64,000 nt of DNA from Daucus carota subsp. sativus (Eukaryota > Streptophyta > Magnoliopsida > Apiales > Apiaceae). The stretch spans positions 26,672,517 through 26,736,516 of the forward strand of contig NC_030387.2 in assembly GCF_001625215.2 (NCBI RefSeq). Reading direction: 5' to 3'. Below the pieces are notes generated by a model that saw only the letters and a program-made list of their open reading frames with translations, made no database searches and was not told the DNA's origin. A program made the translations under genes and the position numbers. Below are positions 62,379 to 64,000 of the stretch, piece after piece; positions within the stretch are counted from its first letter, which is position 1, and each line of letters opens with the position of its first letter.

Positions 62379-62659
62379 ATACACACACAAATGCACACAT
62401 TTTGTATATGCTGCAAGTTTATATCATTCTTTTTCCTGAAAAATTACATTGATTTGCTTCTGAATCTTAGCTACCTTAATCACCTGTGAATATAAGTAAA
62501 TATAAATACTACCGAATGTGGAAGGAAGATTGTTGTTCAACTAATCTTTTTGCATTTCTATGTAGGATGCAATGGAGGCTCTGTAACGGCGATTGATGCT
62601 CAGCTAGCTACTGATAGAGAGCCTACTGATAGAGAGTTGATAAAGTGAATAGAAATGTA

Positions 62660-64000
62660 AATCATTTTCTTTCTTAGGCATAACGATGAGATCGGATTAT
62701 TATGTTGTTTTAATCTGGATGTGTTATGCATACATCAGGTCTAGTTACTTGAACTTGTGATCTTCAACAATGTTTTAAACCCTATAATCACTAGTCATTG
62801 TTTTCTCAACATTTTAACAGTACAGGCTGTGATCATAAATGTTATCAGTTTCCTAGCTATATATAAATCTATTTCAGTAGAAATCATATTACTCTAGTCC
62901 CATAAATTGTTTTTTCACAACATTAACCTTGGTATTCTCCGGATTTACATTTTTAAATCAGTCTTGTTGGACACATATTAAAATCTCATGATTTATACGG
63001 CATCTTCTTAAAATACATTCGGTTTGTAAGTATGTTACCTTGATATTAAAACTACATAACAGATTGTACATATGATTCTGCAGCTCATTTAGGATGAGGG
63101 TGGCTATTTGTGTGAGGGAGAGACCTTCCTTCAGTTGAAGAGATACTATGCATCATATTTTATTCATTTATATATTCTGGATATTCAAAATAAAAGAAAT
63201 AGGAATATTCAATACAACTAATAACATCACTATCACTAAAAGGCCCCTGTCAAAAAACTTTGGTTATGTCAAGAACAATGCAGAGTTAGATTCAATTACA
63301 CACTCAGATATACGTGGAGAAAGATAGAAACGAAGCTGAGTGTTCTTTTTGTTGGTAAAATATGTCAAGTTGGTCATAATTACGGGTGGATTAGAGATTT
63401 TTAATTTCCCGCAAATTTTATGTTAAAAGAACGTCAGCTTGTTTCAAGAGGACAACCCTTGCTAGATCCGCCCCTGAACTTAAAATATGCATGTGGTGCA
63501 ATCCGCGCTCCTGTTTGTGTGAAAGATTCATATCGCATTCTTCTGCTCCAACCTGCAACCAGAAACACTATTTAACCTGTTGAGACAAAGTACTGAATCT
63601 TCGCAATGAGATAAAGGGAGGCATTAATTATATTATTGCCTTGTGTAGCTGCTTGGTTTCTTCGTCGAAAATTGATGCTTTCAGCTAGTTTTTACCTAGG
63701 AATCAACTAAAAACCATAATGTTCATCGCCAATTCGTAGATAAGTCCCATGCCACCCCTTACTATATCTTTCCTCTTCCTCATCATCCTCGAAAAACTTT
63801 TTGCATTTTTTTGCTCTTCAATGCCTAGCCCGCCAATACCATGTTCCATATCTACTCCCGAAAGATGCATAAAACATCTCTCCCTGACGAGCCCTGAATT
63901 TATCGTGCTTGATCAGTCACCTCAGTCTAGCATAACCTCAGCTAAAGGAACCACTTGGTCCAAGAAAGCCACTGAATTCTCAGCAGGTAGGAAGTCGTCA
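62660..64000. other. Right-hand flank, no supported gene
   Basis: This is AT-rich DNA with a transposon-end-like GCTAGATCCGCCCCTGAA block near 63460. From about 63720 to the window edge the minus strand has an acidic short frame (FFEDDEEEERYSKGWHGTYL) that ends at TAG and has an upstream stop within 40 residues. It could be a terminal exon of a gene beyond the window, but this cannot be supported. Confidence 0.4.

Noticed and set aside
62194-62452. Frames rich in RE or LS dipeptides
   Set aside because: They are translations of the CT microsatellite.
63720-64000. Acidic minus-strand frame at the right edge
   Set aside because: It is fewer than 40 residues long with a stop upstream and no clear acceptor, so a gene cannot be supported from this window.

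Overview
This window is nuclear DNA from a flowering plant, most likely a eudicot. It is AT-rich, its genes have GT-AG introns, and its products include plant-only families: a plastid sigma factor, PPR proteins, a fasciclin-like arabinogalactan protein, an augmin subunit and LHP1. I cannot name the species from sequence alone.

Layout, left to right. (1) 304-7437, minus: a six-exon LHP1 (chromodomain plus chromoshadow reader of H3K27me3). Its hinge has expanded 18-residue repeats, and a 4,955-bp intron separates the last two exons and carries transposon debris. (2) 7438-13516: intergenic DNA with a 5'-truncated LINE and a non-autonomous Helitron, most of which is caught in a near-perfect 1.5-kb tandem duplication. 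(3) 13586-14215, plus: a secreted glycine-rich protein starting just after that duplication. (4) 16022-20756, minus: SIG2, a sigma factor of the plastid-encoded RNA polymerase, in seven exons. (5) 20984-21738: a Mutator-type MITE. (6) 22143-27211, plus: a decayed Ty3/gypsy chromovirus. (7) 27497-27861, plus: a small uncertain two-exon gene. (8) 32181-34195, plus: a glycine/proline-rich GYPP-repeat protein with a 1-kb leader intron, followed by a decayed copy of its second exon interrupted by a Stowaway MITE. (9) 35144-36157, minus: a short P-class PPR protein. (10) 36983-37645: a hAT-type MITE. (11) 37896-43000, plus: AUG7 in nine exons, with a Helitron and a MITE in its introns. (12) 43353-44939, minus: a two-FAS1-domain arabinogalactan protein. 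(13) 45421-47382, plus: an E-class PPR protein. (14) 52197-58129, minus: a young, largely intact Ty1/copia element. (15) 60350-62135, plus: a bHLH factor of the tapetal bHLH10/89/91 group.

The genes do not form one pathway. The AUG7, glycine/proline-rich protein and LHP1 set matches, from memory, a small Arabidopsis chromosome 5 neighbourhood (At5g17620, At5g17650, At5g17690), so the segment is probably an old collinear block loosened by transposons. I see no CRISPR array, no rRNA or tRNA gene and no clear new biochemical system. The most distinctive signals are the LHP1 hinge repeats, the Helitron-spanning duplication next to the glycine-rich gene, the pseudo-exon split by a MITE, and several MITEs with exact target-site duplications. 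All exon joins were made by eye from splice signals and reading frame.
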